From Didymodactylos carnosus (Eukaryota; Rotifera; Eurotatoria; Philodinida; Philodinidae): DNA of 36,149 bases. This document shows positions 23,978 to 35,227 of this stretch, one piece after another. Under the pieces are notes generated by a model that ran no database searches, was not told where the DNA came from, and was given only the letters and a program-made list of their open reading frames with translations. Made by a program: the position numbers and the translations under genes. Numbering within the stretch: position 1 is the first letter of the stretch; every line of letters begins with the position of its first letter. The stretch is from NCBI GenBank assembly GCA_905250885.1, contig CAJNOQ010001093.1, positions 1 to 36,149 of the forward strand, in the 5' to 3' direction.

Positions 23978-25543
23978 TGTCAGAGAAAATATCAAGGGGA
24001 AGAACGGCTGTTACGTATAGAAGAAAAGAGAAAAAATATTTTTCATTTCCAACGTCGAATAATCTATTGTTCAAAAATGATGAACACCATAATACGCTAT
24101 AATTGTTGTTGTTGAACGTTTCGTGTCCGTCGTCTGATTTCTCTAAAGGAGAAAAGAATAGAAAAACTGTACAAAAGAAAAAATTATTCACACTTTATTT
24201 TCTTTATTCAAGATATTATATCGACTGTACAAGGGAGGAAAAGAAAAACAGACTCTTTTTCTTTTCTACTCACGATGCAGGTACAGTGACATCCGTCAAA
24301 GTTGAACACTCATTTTTCACTACCATTTATATATGTATATATCTTTTGAAATATAATTTGAGTAACAGCAATGTTATAGTTAGAGGAAAATCACCTGCTT
24401 AAGTTAAAGACACTGTTCGATATCGTGTATGTGTGTACGGGTAGATCAACTCATAGAGTGTTAGACTATACACATGTACAAGGAAGAGAATAAACTATTC
24501 AACTCAACAGTAAAAAGCTAATTTTAAAAAAAATAGTTATGGTGCACTTCAGATTATGACGGAAGCAGGTGTGGGCCGGACAGAGAAAAAGAGTACAATA
24601 GTACAGACACTCTACATAGTGTATTAACAGATAGATGAGTGAGAGAATCGCATGGCTTAATTTTAATTCAATTCAACAAAGCTACTACTTATTTATGAAA
24701 AGTAGATATGCTGAAAAAACGGATTGTCGGGAGCGTCGATTTGCATTGTATATACAAAATTCAAAAATATCGTTAGAAAATAATCTGCAAGAATGAAAGA
24801 AAATAAAATCTTGAATTATTGAAAACTTCTTCATTAGTACATTTTTAACTTCAGAAAAGTAGTTCTAACTAATGTTGTAAAACTAAATTTTCCATGTAGG
24901 TGGGTAGAGAGCTCTCGCCAATACGTGCAACTTACTTGGATAACTAGAAAGTTTAAACTGTCTTTGCGAGATACAGCAGCGCTTCCCCACAGAAAGTGGA
25001 TGAATATAGCTAGATAGACCTTAAGACTTTTCCACGATTCCGAGGGATATAGCTTTACGATACGAAGATTACAGAAAGTTCATCAAGCTATAGTTTGATG
25101 AACTCAGAAATATAGCGGTGCATGATTACGTGTCTCATACTCTCAATTACCCTTATCATAAATATAGTCCGTAATATCTCTGTTCTCTGTTTTTCATGAC
25201 GAAATCCTGACTACTAGTACTGATAGTAGAATCTCTAAAGAAATATACAAGCAGTGTTTGTGACGACATTCAGCTCATGCACTGCCTAACGTATGTCAGG
25301 ACGATTTTTTTGTTTTGGTTATTTGTCTTTGATGTATGTCAGACGGACAAGAGTCACATGGGTAAAATGACGAAGTCTGATTTAAATCACGTCTGACATT
25401 GAGTGTATCTATTATCAAATTTGAATTTTAGACCATTAAGTCGAATGAATGTTTATCTAAATCTTTTTACTGCCCATTTGCTTAGTACTGATTCTGTTTA
25501 TTATTTTTTTCGTACCATGTTACACATGATCCAATTGTTTTTT
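23978..25543. other. Spacer between the two Sox genes
   Basis: AT-rich, with small inverted repeats: 25078-25105 (GTTCATCAAGCTATAG and its partner TAGTTTGATGAAC) and a perfect 10-nt pair, ATGTCAGACG at about 25335 and CGTCTGACAT at about 25389. The segment 23978-24430 probably contains the 5' UTR and promoter of Sox gene 1. No coding exon is supported. Confidence 0.4.
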
Positions 25544-25898
25544 TTTATTTCTTTTTTTTCAAAAACAAATCAAACTTCATCTTCAGAGTCGTTCAGTGAA
25601 TAAGAAAACACTCAATCGACAAATGCTAAGAAATAACAAAAATAATATAAAAATAGTAGTGATTATCCTGTATTGTAGTGATTAATCACCGAAAAAAGCC
25701 TCTTTTAGAACCATTTCGTTTCAGTCCAGGTTATTTTCGTAACAAAAAAAAAATATAAACAGAGAAAAACAAAAGCAAGCAAAAACAAAACAAATAAAAA
25801 TGAAGAATAGACGTCCTAATCTAAAGTAAGAGATAAAATGAAACTGTTATATAGTTCACCTACGAATAAAAAGAGATATATAACCGCCTATAAATTAC

Positions 25899-27524
25899 TT
25901 ATCCATTCATACTTCCAATAGCGGCAGCTAGTAACGATGGATCACATCTCATTAATAAATTTGCGGCTGACTGTTGATGTTGAAGAAACAATGAGTGTGA
26001 GGTTTGTTGATGTGACTGAAATGGTTGATGATGGTGTGCAACAGCATTATTAAACGAATTTAAATTTGCCAATAAAATATTATTAACTACTTTTGGATCA
26101 GCCATTGATCGTAAGTAAGATAATGTTGCTAAATCGATATTTGTATTTGACATAATTAACGGTTGTTGTTGTTGTTGTTGCTCAGATTTTTGAACGATAA
26201 ATGATGTTGAGGGTGACGTTGTTGAAACAACGGATGATGAATTAGATGGTGGTGGAGTTAATGGAACGTATACACGATTATTATTATTATTACTGTTATT
26301 TCGATCACTGTTTACTTTTCGACCATCACTTCCGCTTTTTCGTTTCCTTGGACAATACTTATAATTTGGATATTCTAATACATGTAACTCTTTTAAACGT
26401 TCTGATTCATCAATAAATGGTTGACGTTCAATTAATGATAATTTTTTCCACCGAGCACCTAAACATTTACTTATATCAGCATTATGCATATCCGGTGCTA
26501 ATTGTACAATTTTTCGACGTTCGAATTGTGAAAATACCATAAATGCATTCATTGGTCGTTTCACTCGATTTACTCGTTTTTTTGAACGAGTACATGTTGC
26601 TGAAAAAAGAGAAAAATATTTAGAAAACAAATTATTATAGTTAAACAAGAATAACGGTGATATAACAACAAAACAAAATATGATTTTCAAATATATTTTT
26701 TAACTTACCATCTGTATAAGGTGTAATTGAGTGAGGATCAATAAGTGCTGAACCAAAACGTTGTGGTAATTGAGTATCAGAAGATGTTAATAAATCAACA
26801 AGTATTCGATAATCTTCATTTGGAAGATTTTTTCGATAATTCAATAATGGACTTGGTGATGATGGTTGCTGTAATACCGATTGGCGATGTGGTTGATGTT
26901 GTACTGTTTGTTGCATATTATATTTATGATCATGATCAGATGATATTGTGGCCGAATTTAAATACATTGAATTACTATCATCATCATTATCATCTTTATG
27001 ACGCTGTTGACGTTCATCATCTTCTCCATTATCAAGCAAATTAAATTCGCGAATAAGGTCATGATCTCTCATTTGATCTTCTTTGCTATTTGAGATATCT
27101 AAAACGAAACAAAATGAATCATGAAGCGTGGCATATTGGCAATCGTATTACTGTTACATTAAATTTCTATAAACCTTGATTTCGCCTAATGTACGGGCAA
27201 TACACACACATTCAAGTTTTTTCTCTCCACTACTGTGTTAACCTCGAATCATGTATACTCGTTTCAGTTTTCTGTGAACACTAGTAAAAATTTACACTTA
27301 CAGTTATGATCATCAAGACATTCAAGTTTTGATTCATTATGATTAACATCTTGATCGTCAATATCAACATCTTTAATTTCGTAACTTATACGATTTAGAT
27401 TATCAAACTGTTGCTGTTTTTTATTATGATTATTATTATTTGATATTGATAATGTTGAATTATTATCATGGGAAATTGTTGGTTTTAAATTCAGGATGAA
27501 AGACAAATATATATTGTCTTCCAT
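25899..27524 (-). CDS. Sox-family HMG-box transcription factor, tandem copy 2
   Basis: Three coding exons on the minus strand: 27524-27302, 27098-26709, 26599-25899; in phase, at least 437 aa. The HMG box (about aa 215-293) reads [51 protein letters not shown]. It differs from copy 1 by a modest number of residues and shares the Trp-to-Phe change. The pre-HMG motif [20 protein letters not shown] matches copy 1. The tail has a Gln run, a Pro/Ser/Thr-rich part and the shared [10 protein letters not shown] and DPSLLAA motifs. The intron inside the HMG box of copy 1 is absent; instead an intron lies just before the box ([11 protein letters not shown]), where copy 1 has none. An acceptor at 27568 and an open frame upstream of the ATG mean a further 5' exon may extend the N-terminus. 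A poly(A) hexamer lies at 25544-25549. Confidence 0.92.
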
Positions 27525-27568
27525 AAATACGAACTTTCTGATTGTTTGATCAATTGTATTTACGGAAA

Positions 27569-28960
27569 CTGCTTAAAGAGAAATAAATCAATTTATTAAA
27601 ACTTTAATAATATAAGATAATATTATAGTTTAATGAAATATACGAGTGATAAATAGGTCAAAGTAATATATCATAAATTTTTGAAACAAATGTGATGTAT
27701 GATGGAGTGACATGACCTCTACAAAATAAGACCAGTCCTAGTTCTCCAGGACCGTTCACTGGAGAGATACGAATTTTTCAAATTTGTCACCTTAAAAAAA
27801 TTCTATTGTTGAACTTTGGAAAATGTTTTTCTTTATCTCCCAGCAGTGGAAAGTTTTTTCAAATAGTCAATCTTGTGGAGTGGAGTTCTGAACAAAACGA
27901 GATATCGTCCAACTTTATACCACTTTTTCAGATAGAGCTATGATCATTTTGCTGAAAACTATTAGAAAAAGTGAGTTTCGCGTTGCAACGTTCCTGTTTC
28001 AAAACATCTTTTTTTGCCAGAGCACTCAATTAGTCCTGCTTACCCTCTACTAAAAGTTTATCCGATCGAGCTGAAATTTTTACCGGTTACTTCGTAGGTT
28101 TCTCTAGGAGTTAAATTTTTTTTGAAAAAACGTGCTTTGGGCCGACCTATAAGGGCTTTTAAAATCAAAAACCAAGGTTTAAAAGGATTTTTACGTATTT
28201 TCGTGAATGAAATAATATTTTTCAGAAAAAAAGTTCAACCTCTGATGTACTTGACCAGCTATCTATGATAAAATTGTTAGTCCCATTGAATGAACTTTCA
28301 GGGAAGGCGTACGCAAGGAGAATTAAACAGTAAGATCTCTAGAAAACTTCTAAACCAAGATAAATGAAAAGCCGGCCTCGAAAAGACTTTTACATAGCCT
28401 CTGAAAATAACAAGTAGTTGCTTCTTATACTTCACGAGTAGTAAAAAAGTTAAGATCTTTTACTAAAGTTAATTTATATGTTAAGCAAAATTATAACAAA
28501 AAAGTTTTCAATAGTATATCTGCACAAGGGAGATTTTGAATTTCACGTATAAATCAAAAACGGATAAATAATCTAATAAGACACGTTAAGAAATGGCTGT
28601 CTTTTTTCAAAATTTGAACTTTTAACCATTGTTTCTTATTCCTGATCAAACAAACAATATGATGGTTCAATATCCAATAAACCATAGCTATGTGCCATTT
28701 CTTAGTGTTTTTTGGAGCATCCAGGAGAATTTTGTTATAGCGTAGTTATCAAGATTCGTCCCGGCTTACAGAACGTCTCATGTTGTCAATGTGTTGAAGA
28801 GCCGAATTCAGAAAGAATCTTCGAAAATAAAATTACATTGCATCTCCGTCTATATAAAATTGTCAATTTCTTCTGAATATTGCGTTATTTCAGTTTTTCG
28901 ATTTTTTAACAAAGAAAGATTTTATGAATAAGGAAATTAAGTGCTATCAGAAATGAACAG
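27569..28960. other. Gene-poor spacer upstream of Sox gene 2
   Basis: AT-rich sequence without recognisable exons, repeats or RNA genes. It probably contains the promoter region of Sox gene 2. Nothing specific can be supported. Confidence 0.4.
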
Positions 28961-29368
28961 GAGCCGCGACGAGATCCAACGGAGGAAAAACTTATTTTGT
29001 TCATCGAACGGATCTGCGATAATCTAAAAATTGGCAGGCGTAAGCCCGCGAAGCAGAGCGTTTTATTCGACTGCAGGCGTGATTATTACTCAATGACGAT
29101 CGAATCTAAACCGACAAACAGTAAACGATATTACTGCTGGCCGTTCTGTAGAAAAAGAAATATGAAATTTTCCATTTATTTTTGGGTGTATTACCGTAAT
29201 TGTTTTGAAATAAAACATGTCATTCTGGAAGAAGGAAAGATTAAGAATATCGAGAAGAGAAAAAATATTGCTACACAAAGCAATTTCGGGAAAGTGACGA
29301 AAAAGAAAAAAGATTTTCGAATTGCGAATAGTTTCCAAAGTGACGGAGCGGAACGAGACAGGTTCTGA
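28950..29368 (+). other. Unidentified ORF fused to dispersed repeat copy 2
   Basis: An open frame runs from about 28953, directly after a plausible acceptor (GAACAG), to a stop at 29366. Its first 65 or so codons are richer in GC and charged residues (RRDPTEEK, IERICDNLKIGRR) than the surroundings, suggesting former coding sequence. The last part (29222-29392) is the dispersed repeat also found at 831-1010. I do not recognise the protein. It may be a transposon or gene fragment. Confidence 0.3.
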
Positions 29369-29392
29369 AAAACGGGTGCATCTCTGTAGACC
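29222..29392 (+). repeat. Dispersed repeat, copy 2
   Basis: Direct-orientation copy of 831-1010, beginning ATTCTGGAAGAAGGAAAG and ending near TTCTGAAAAACGGGTGC, with about 80% identity by eye and small indels. From 29393 to 30604 the sequence is AT-rich with no supported gene. Confidence 0.65.
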
Positions 29393-30604
29393 ATCATTGA
29401 ATTGCATATATGCGAACATGGCTCTCATATGAATTCAAAAGAACAAAAAAAAGCGAAGTGAACAGTCAAAATTTGCTGTTCAAGTACGTTAAAACTTGAA
29501 TCGATCCAATTCGACGTACAAAAAAAGTCAAGTTAAACTCTTCATGAAAAACCTTGTATGTCGCACAGCCCTGATGTTTTATTTCAATCTCAGATTTTAT
29601 ATAAAAGAAGATTTGAAATATTGCATCGAACAAAAAATAAACTCTTCCAGAATCTAATCTTTACACACAACTATAACTTATTCTTCGTTATTACAAATTT
29701 TTACGTAATTTTGGAAATATCAAGAAGTTCTTTTAACAAAATATCAAAATAATCGCATCTGTATAGACTCTTATTCAAAGGACCATTGAAACCCGAAGGA
29801 TCATTGAAAGAGAAAAGGATTGTATATCTAGACAGACGACTAAAACCAATGCAGTCTGATTTTTCAAGACTGTTTACTTCGGGTATTATGTCAGCTACAC
29901 TTCAAAACGAACATTAAATACTGTCCGCTCGGAAAATCGTTCCTGCTGATTGTTAAAAGTCGATAATGATTGGTTGTAGAATGTTTCTCACTTTAAATCA
30001 CGCTATATGGAAAACTTAATTTGAGTTGCATGTGCGTTTAACATGTTCGAGCATTCGACACAAACTTTTCCTACTATTTTTGTATTCTACAGAAAGAGAA
30101 ATTTTTATAGCTATCTTCAATTTTTTCTATTCAATTAAATCCACATCGAGATGAAATAAGAAGAGTAAAAATAAATTTTCAATCTTACCATCAAATAAAT
30201 TTTGATTTTAAAGTTCTTTCGTTGTTACTTTCTTCTGAGATGTCTTCGCTATATTGCAAAATATATCTTTAGCTTTTTTTTTTGTTCGCATGCCAGTCGA
30301 AAACAAGAGTATTGTTTCGCCTTTTGTCTATATAGAAACAACGGTCGACGGTACTATGCGCATGTGTTGATGAATCATTATTTTTTCTCTATCCCAAAAA
30401 ATGTGCATCTTTTTCTCGATTTTACATATCACATGGTGGCACACTTTCAAACATGGCAAGCATCATCTTTTCTGTAAAGGGAAGTACGTAGATTTATTGC
30501 TTGGCTCTAAATTTTTCATTTATTTTCTGTAAGTAATGTATTTCTTCTTTTTCGTTTGTCCACTGAACGAGATTGGCTCGGTTGTAGAACCCTTCTGTCG
30601 TAAT

Positions 30605-31206
30605 CAGAGTTGCCAGATGCTTAGGTCAGAAAAGCGGAATAAAAAGTCAAAAAAGCGAAAACGCATTTTTCATCGTATTAGTTTATTTTTCACCAAATGC
30701 AAAGGGTATCAAAAAAAAATTTTTAACGCTTTATGATGAACTTAACTTACTTAAGAAACACCAAATAAGTACAAAACATCATTTAACTCCCAATTTGAAT
30801 CGATATTGGCTTTTTGTGGATGCGCGTTTTCGATCAGCCGTCATAAATTTCAAGAGTTATGTATGGCAGGATAAAATTTAATCCGAAACTTTCCTGCCTA
30901 CGACAGTACTTAATGGTTAAGATTTTCTGATCGAGTTGGCTTCCTTGAAGATTTAGTATTTCCCTATTTTTTACATTCCCTTTCAGCAGCACTTGAGAGA
31001 AGCTAATGTTTTTCTGTTAGCGCTCACTTCTGGGACAAATTTCTGATTTAGTTCTCAAAACAGTGTGCATCTGTTTTATAAAAGTTGCAAAAGCATTGTT
31101 TGACAGGTCATTCAGCCGCCAAAGGCGGCAAGCTTTTTACGAGAAAATGTAAAAATCTTCATTGCAGGACATTTGTCTGCAAAATGCGGACTATCTGGCA
31201 GCTCTG
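30605..31206. mobile_element. Non-autonomous hAT-like element with 8-bp target duplication
   Basis: A 602-bp element with terminal inverted repeats CAGAGTTGCCAGAT and ATCTGGCAGCTCTG. It is flanked by GTCGTAAT (30597-30604) and GTCGTAAC (31207-31214), an 8-bp duplication with one mismatch. The interior is non-coding. Its segment 30946-31036 recurs in inverted orientation at 36058-36149. Confidence 0.8.
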
Positions 31207-31391
31207 GTCGTAACTCTGTCAATTTTATGACTTCTTTTTCTGAGACAGGACTTTTAGTTGGATAGTATTTCCCTCTGATCTTTTTTGTATTATCTTCTGT
31301 TCTAAAAGTTAAGGCTCATGGTTGATTTGTGATCCGACTGAATAAAGAAATTTTGAAATCGATTATGGTGTTTTAGCGGAAAACGTATTTT

Positions 31392-31866
31392 TCATCACCA
31401 AAAAAAAAATATGTTTGACCGCTAAAATGTGATCAGTACCGTGAAGATTATTCATTTCTCAACGAATATACAATATACAGAAGTATGTCCACTGCGAAGT
31501 AAAAGCTTCTCACTGTATTTAAAAGTGAGAAGTTGTGCTAACTTTCTTGGGACGCCCTTTATCTTTTCGAGTCCCTAACGGTTGAATACGTGTTTTATCA
31601 CTAACTTTATACAAATTGAATTGGATTAGTTATCTCATCTAACTCGTATAAAGTTAGTGGTAAAACACGTATTCAACCATTAGGGACTCGAAAAGATAAA
31701 GGGCGTCCCAAGAAAGTTAGCACAACTTCTCACTTTTAAATACAGCGAGAAGCGTTTTTTTCGCAATGAACATACTTCTGTATATTGTATATTCGCTGAG
31801 AAATGAATAATCTTCAGGATACTGATCACAATTTAGCGGTCAAACATATTTTTTTTTTGTGATCAA
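31392..31866. repeat. Very long near-perfect hairpin
   Basis: Arms of about 221 nt (31392-31612 and 31646-31866) are reverse complements with about 95% identity by eye, around a 33-nt loop. Matching landmarks include GACCGCTAAA, GATCAGTA, ACAATATACAGAAGTATG and GGGACGCCCTTTATC with their complements. A transcript of either strand would fold into a long double-stranded RNA. It may be a MITE with almost no spacer. The flanks 31215-31391 and 31867-32181 hold nothing else that I recognise. Confidence 0.9.
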
Positions 31867-32181
31867 AGAAAATCGTGCCTATCTTTTTTGGTGAACCTAA
31901 GCATCCTCTACTCAGCTTAAACTTGAGTAGATCATTGATTGATGATTGAATCAATCATTTTTGTCAATTCATAAATGCTTCTCATAAATTACAGTAAAAA
32001 AGTATCAAAGTAATGAGCCAGCCAAGAAGATGAAGTTTTAAGTTATACCATTTTTCAAGAAAGAATTAAAATTTCAATTCTTACTAAAATCATATTACGC
32101 TAAAATATCTTCGATTTGTTCAGTGTAAGTAGATTTCAGATATAATTTGTTTGATCATTGACTATCAAGTATAGTCAGTCT

Positions 32182-32856
32182 ATGGATAAAGAATTCTACA
32201 TTGAACAAGCGCGTTTAGCGTTTAATGCTAATCGATATGATGAAGCATATAAAAGTTATCAAATATTTATTGAACAATGTCAACCATGTATTTTGAACGT
32301 TGAACAGGTTACACTATTTTGGAACATAATTCTGAGTAAGTTTGTCGAATGAATCGCTTGACAGTCCTCTCGTTAGTGATTTGGAGTACATTGATGTTGA
32401 GAACGAGGATTTCGGAGCCAAATAGTTAATTAATGCATACTAATTTGAATGAAGAATCATCTAGCTATGCTGCTGTATTTTTTTCCTTTAGATCAAACAA
32501 TTGATCGTGAAAAATCCATTTTTAGATTAATACAATATCATGCTGGTGATTCTATTGAAACAAGTGAAATGTTAGATCATATAACAATGGCATATGTTAA
32601 TGAATTAGAATTAGAACAAAGTGAGTTTTGTTTGAAAACAGTTTCATTACTAGATGCTCTAATAGCACATTGTTCAACATACAATGATTCTATTCATTAT
32701 AAACGTTTTCAAATTGATGTTTACAAATTTTTGTCAAGAGTATCACGTCCATTACTACAAAACTATTCGCTAAACGAATGTCAACGTTTACAAGATGAAG
32801 TTGTTCAAGCAATGAAGATGAATGGCGATAATGATGAAAACAAACAAGAATTGTAG
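32182..32856 (+). CDS. Short, divergent 14-3-3-like protein
   Basis: Two coding exons, 32182-32335 and 32492-32856, joined in phase 1 to give 172 aa. The start MDKEFYIEQARLAFNANRYD matches the first two helices of 14-3-3 proteins (DKNELVQKAKLAEQAERYD type). The later IDVYKFLSRVS aligns with the family's KGDYYRYLAEVA in helix 5. The protein stops about there, whereas 14-3-3 proteins are 240-260 aa with nine helices, so the C-terminal half is missing. The phosphopeptide-binding basic residues are not conserved: the Lys49/Arg56 region reads WNIILNQT, and Arg127-Tyr128 correspond to Lys-Phe. The dimerising N-terminal helices remain. It is probably a degenerate paralogue acting, if at all, by dimerisation; a TPR-like helical protein is an alternative. 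No canonical poly(A) signal is close to the stop. Confidence 0.6.
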
Positions 32857-34227
32857 ATTGCATGCATTTACAGTTTTTCAAAATTATTATAGCTGTTTTC
32901 CTTTCTTGTACACTGTGATATATACATACATTAGAATTAAATGTTTCCGATATTTTCAAATGCTTTGAATGTAAAAACAGAATATTGATACTTAAATAAG
33001 CTTCTGAGATGTAATCGTTTCAAAGTTTTTTGAGAAATAACTGTATCGTTCTCAAAAAAAATTTTTACCAAACGTAATGGCTATTCTGGTGGATTTTATT
33101 TCAAAAACGATGGCTTTTTGCCTATTTTTTTAGTTTATTTTTGAGCATAAAAAAGAGCCTAGGAATAAAACAGAAAAGAAAGGAAAAATATTCATAGAAA
33201 GTGTGTTCTACCCGTTTTTTGATGGTGAAAGACGAAATTTATTCAAAGAAATCTCAAAGTGGTCAAAGTTTTTTAGGATTTTCATGCTGAAAGTTTTACT
33301 AAAACGGTACGGCTTGATTGTTTACCGTTGTCTTTTATTAGCCCCCATTGTTTATTCTGAATAATTCAACCGATTATCATTTTGGTGCAACATTTGTACT
33401 TATTCGGTAATGAAGCACATAAGCAAACAACAAATAATAGTTAAAGTTTTCATATGTTTGATTCTCTTAGATTGTTTGTTATATTTTTCGATATAAAACA
33501 TAAAATAATATAAATTGTTTCTGACTTGTCCAATTTCAAAATGGGGACTATTTTTAAATAGCTTTTTAATAGAAAAATGATAGTGCTTTGACTTGACCAA
33601 GACTTGAGCACATATTTTCATGAAAGAGTCAGTTAAAAAAAATTATTTTTTCAAAGTTCGATTTCTAGGTGACCTTTCTAAAATCGGCTTGCTAGTAAAC
33701 GAGTTCAAATACGATTTTTGTATGATTGGATAGCCCAAAATGTCTGCTAAAAAAGTGAAAGTCATTTCATTTTTTGAAACAAATAGTTGTATACATGGTC
33801 ATTTTATGAATTGATACCTTTGATAGATCAACTAATGAAAAACTCACTGAGAATGATTTGATGGGAGCTATAACTGGAAATGTTTTATTTTACTTTTTTT
33901 GTTTTTACCCACTTCAAATATGTTAAAATACAGCAATTTTTAATAGTTAAAATTCCTTCGACCAAGTAGTACCAAATTGATGGCAACAATCTATATTTTT
34001 GTAAGTTTGATGTATAGTTTGGCTAAAAGTACTTATTAGCTCGATAGATATGATCTAAAGGGTCGTCTTATCAATCAGAGTATGCCACTTTTCTCATGTT
34101 CTGCTGAAGTACCAAAGTTCGATGTAAAGTAAATTATCCGTTGTTCGTCTACATGTCGACTATCTAGTCTGATTCTTTATCGGTGATCTAATGTGAACAT
34201 AATTTGCCAAAATTTATCCTAACATTA
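32857..34227. other. Convergent intergenic spacer
   Basis: AT-rich sequence between the 14-3-3-like gene and HPF1, which are transcribed towards each other. It should contain both 3' UTRs. No coding exon, RNA gene or clear transposon was recognised. Confidence 0.4.
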
Positions 34228-34233
34228 TTTATT
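34228..34233 (-). terminator. Poly(A) signal of HPF1
   Basis: AATAAA on the minus strand, about 160 nt beyond the stop, within a run of overlapping AATAAATAAATAAAT hexamers. Confidence 0.5.
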
Positions 34234-34392
34234 TATTTATTTTTTGTAATAAATTTAAAAATAAAGAGCACGCACAGTACAAATGAAAATAAGATAAATT
34301 TACAATTGGTTAATATAAGATCATGTTTTGACATAGTACAAGTATGATTTATTCAAAAGAATAACCAAATATGATTAAGTATAAAAACACTT

Positions 34393-35227
34393 TTAATCAT
34401 TATTTCTATGTTTTTTAAAATAATTTATGTCTTCTATTGAATTTGAACGTCGTGCTATATGATCAGTAATTATTTTTGAATATAAATTTCGTTTCAATAA
34501 TTGATATGCTATCGGTAATAAAGTAATAATTTGTGAATGTAAAATATTTGAACCATATAAAAAGAGGTTAATACCAAGTTCTAAACCTTCACCATAATCG
34601 AGTTCATCATTTGCAAATTGTATACATGTAATAATATTTTGAAGTTCATCTTCTGATGTTTGCTTTATTTTTATATTTTTACCATTACATAAATTTTCAC
34701 ATAATTTCTTGAATTGATCTAAAATAATAATAATAATAATAATAAAATAATACTGAAATTAGTTTTTTTAACTAGCAATAGTATTTATCAATATAAGTTT
34801 GTCATATATTTACCTTTATTAAGTGGCACTGGTCTATAACCAATATCATTTTTTACCGGAACATACATTCCAATATTATTTATTAATGTACAACACGTTT
34901 TTTTTTGTCTATTTTTTATTTTATCAGATGTTTCATCTAATGAAAATTTATTTGTCTGTGCTACTTTTTCCAAATTGATAATTAAATTTTTTAATGCTGT
35001 TTGATTAGATGATGATAAAGAATCAGATTTAAGTTTTTGTTTTGCGTATAATCTAAAATCAGTGTAAAAATGAAAAATGACGATAGTGAATTGCGTTTTT
35101 TCTTTTTTGTGAAGTAAATTTTACGTACAAAACAGCAGCAAACAAATTGTCACCTTTAATACTATATCGATAGCTTTTAGCGGCTTCATTCGAACATACA
35201 AATGCTGGCAACTCGTTTGGATCATCT
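34393..35227 (-). CDS. HPF1: Histone PARylation factor 1, C-terminal part
   Basis: HPF1 completes the active site of PARP1/PARP2 at DNA breaks and switches ADP-ribosylation to serine. Three exons on the minus strand, 35227-35129, 35052-34814 and 34718-34393, join in phase to about 221 residues; human HPF1 has 346. The first visible exon has DDPNELPAFVCSNEAAKSY and GDNLFAAVL, the second GMYVPVKNDIGYRPVPL, and the last IQFANDELDYGEGLELGINL followed by the LLPIAYQLLKRNL segment. The Asp-Glu pair of NDE, including the Glu that acts in catalysis with PARP, is kept. The tail after DHIARRS is short and basic. The N-terminal third (about 120 aa, including a PBZ-like finger in some invertebrate versions) is not visible up to 36149, so it lies beyond the window or the gene is truncated. 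It is convergent with the 14-3-3-like gene. Confidence 0.9.
34724..34746. repeat. AAT trinucleotide microsatellite
   Basis: A run of seven to eight AAT units in an HPF1 intron, immediately upstream of the last exon's acceptor on the minus strand, where it forms part of the pyrimidine-rich tract. Confidence 0.85.

Noticed and set aside
26745-27044. 99-codon plus-strand frame opposite Sox gene 2
   Set aside because: Antisense shadow of exon 2 of Sox gene 2, caused by its Asp/His/Gln-rich codons.
30202-30736. Two plus-strand frames rich in Phe, Lys and Arg
   Set aside because: AT-rich chance frames; the second runs into the terminus of the hAT-like element.
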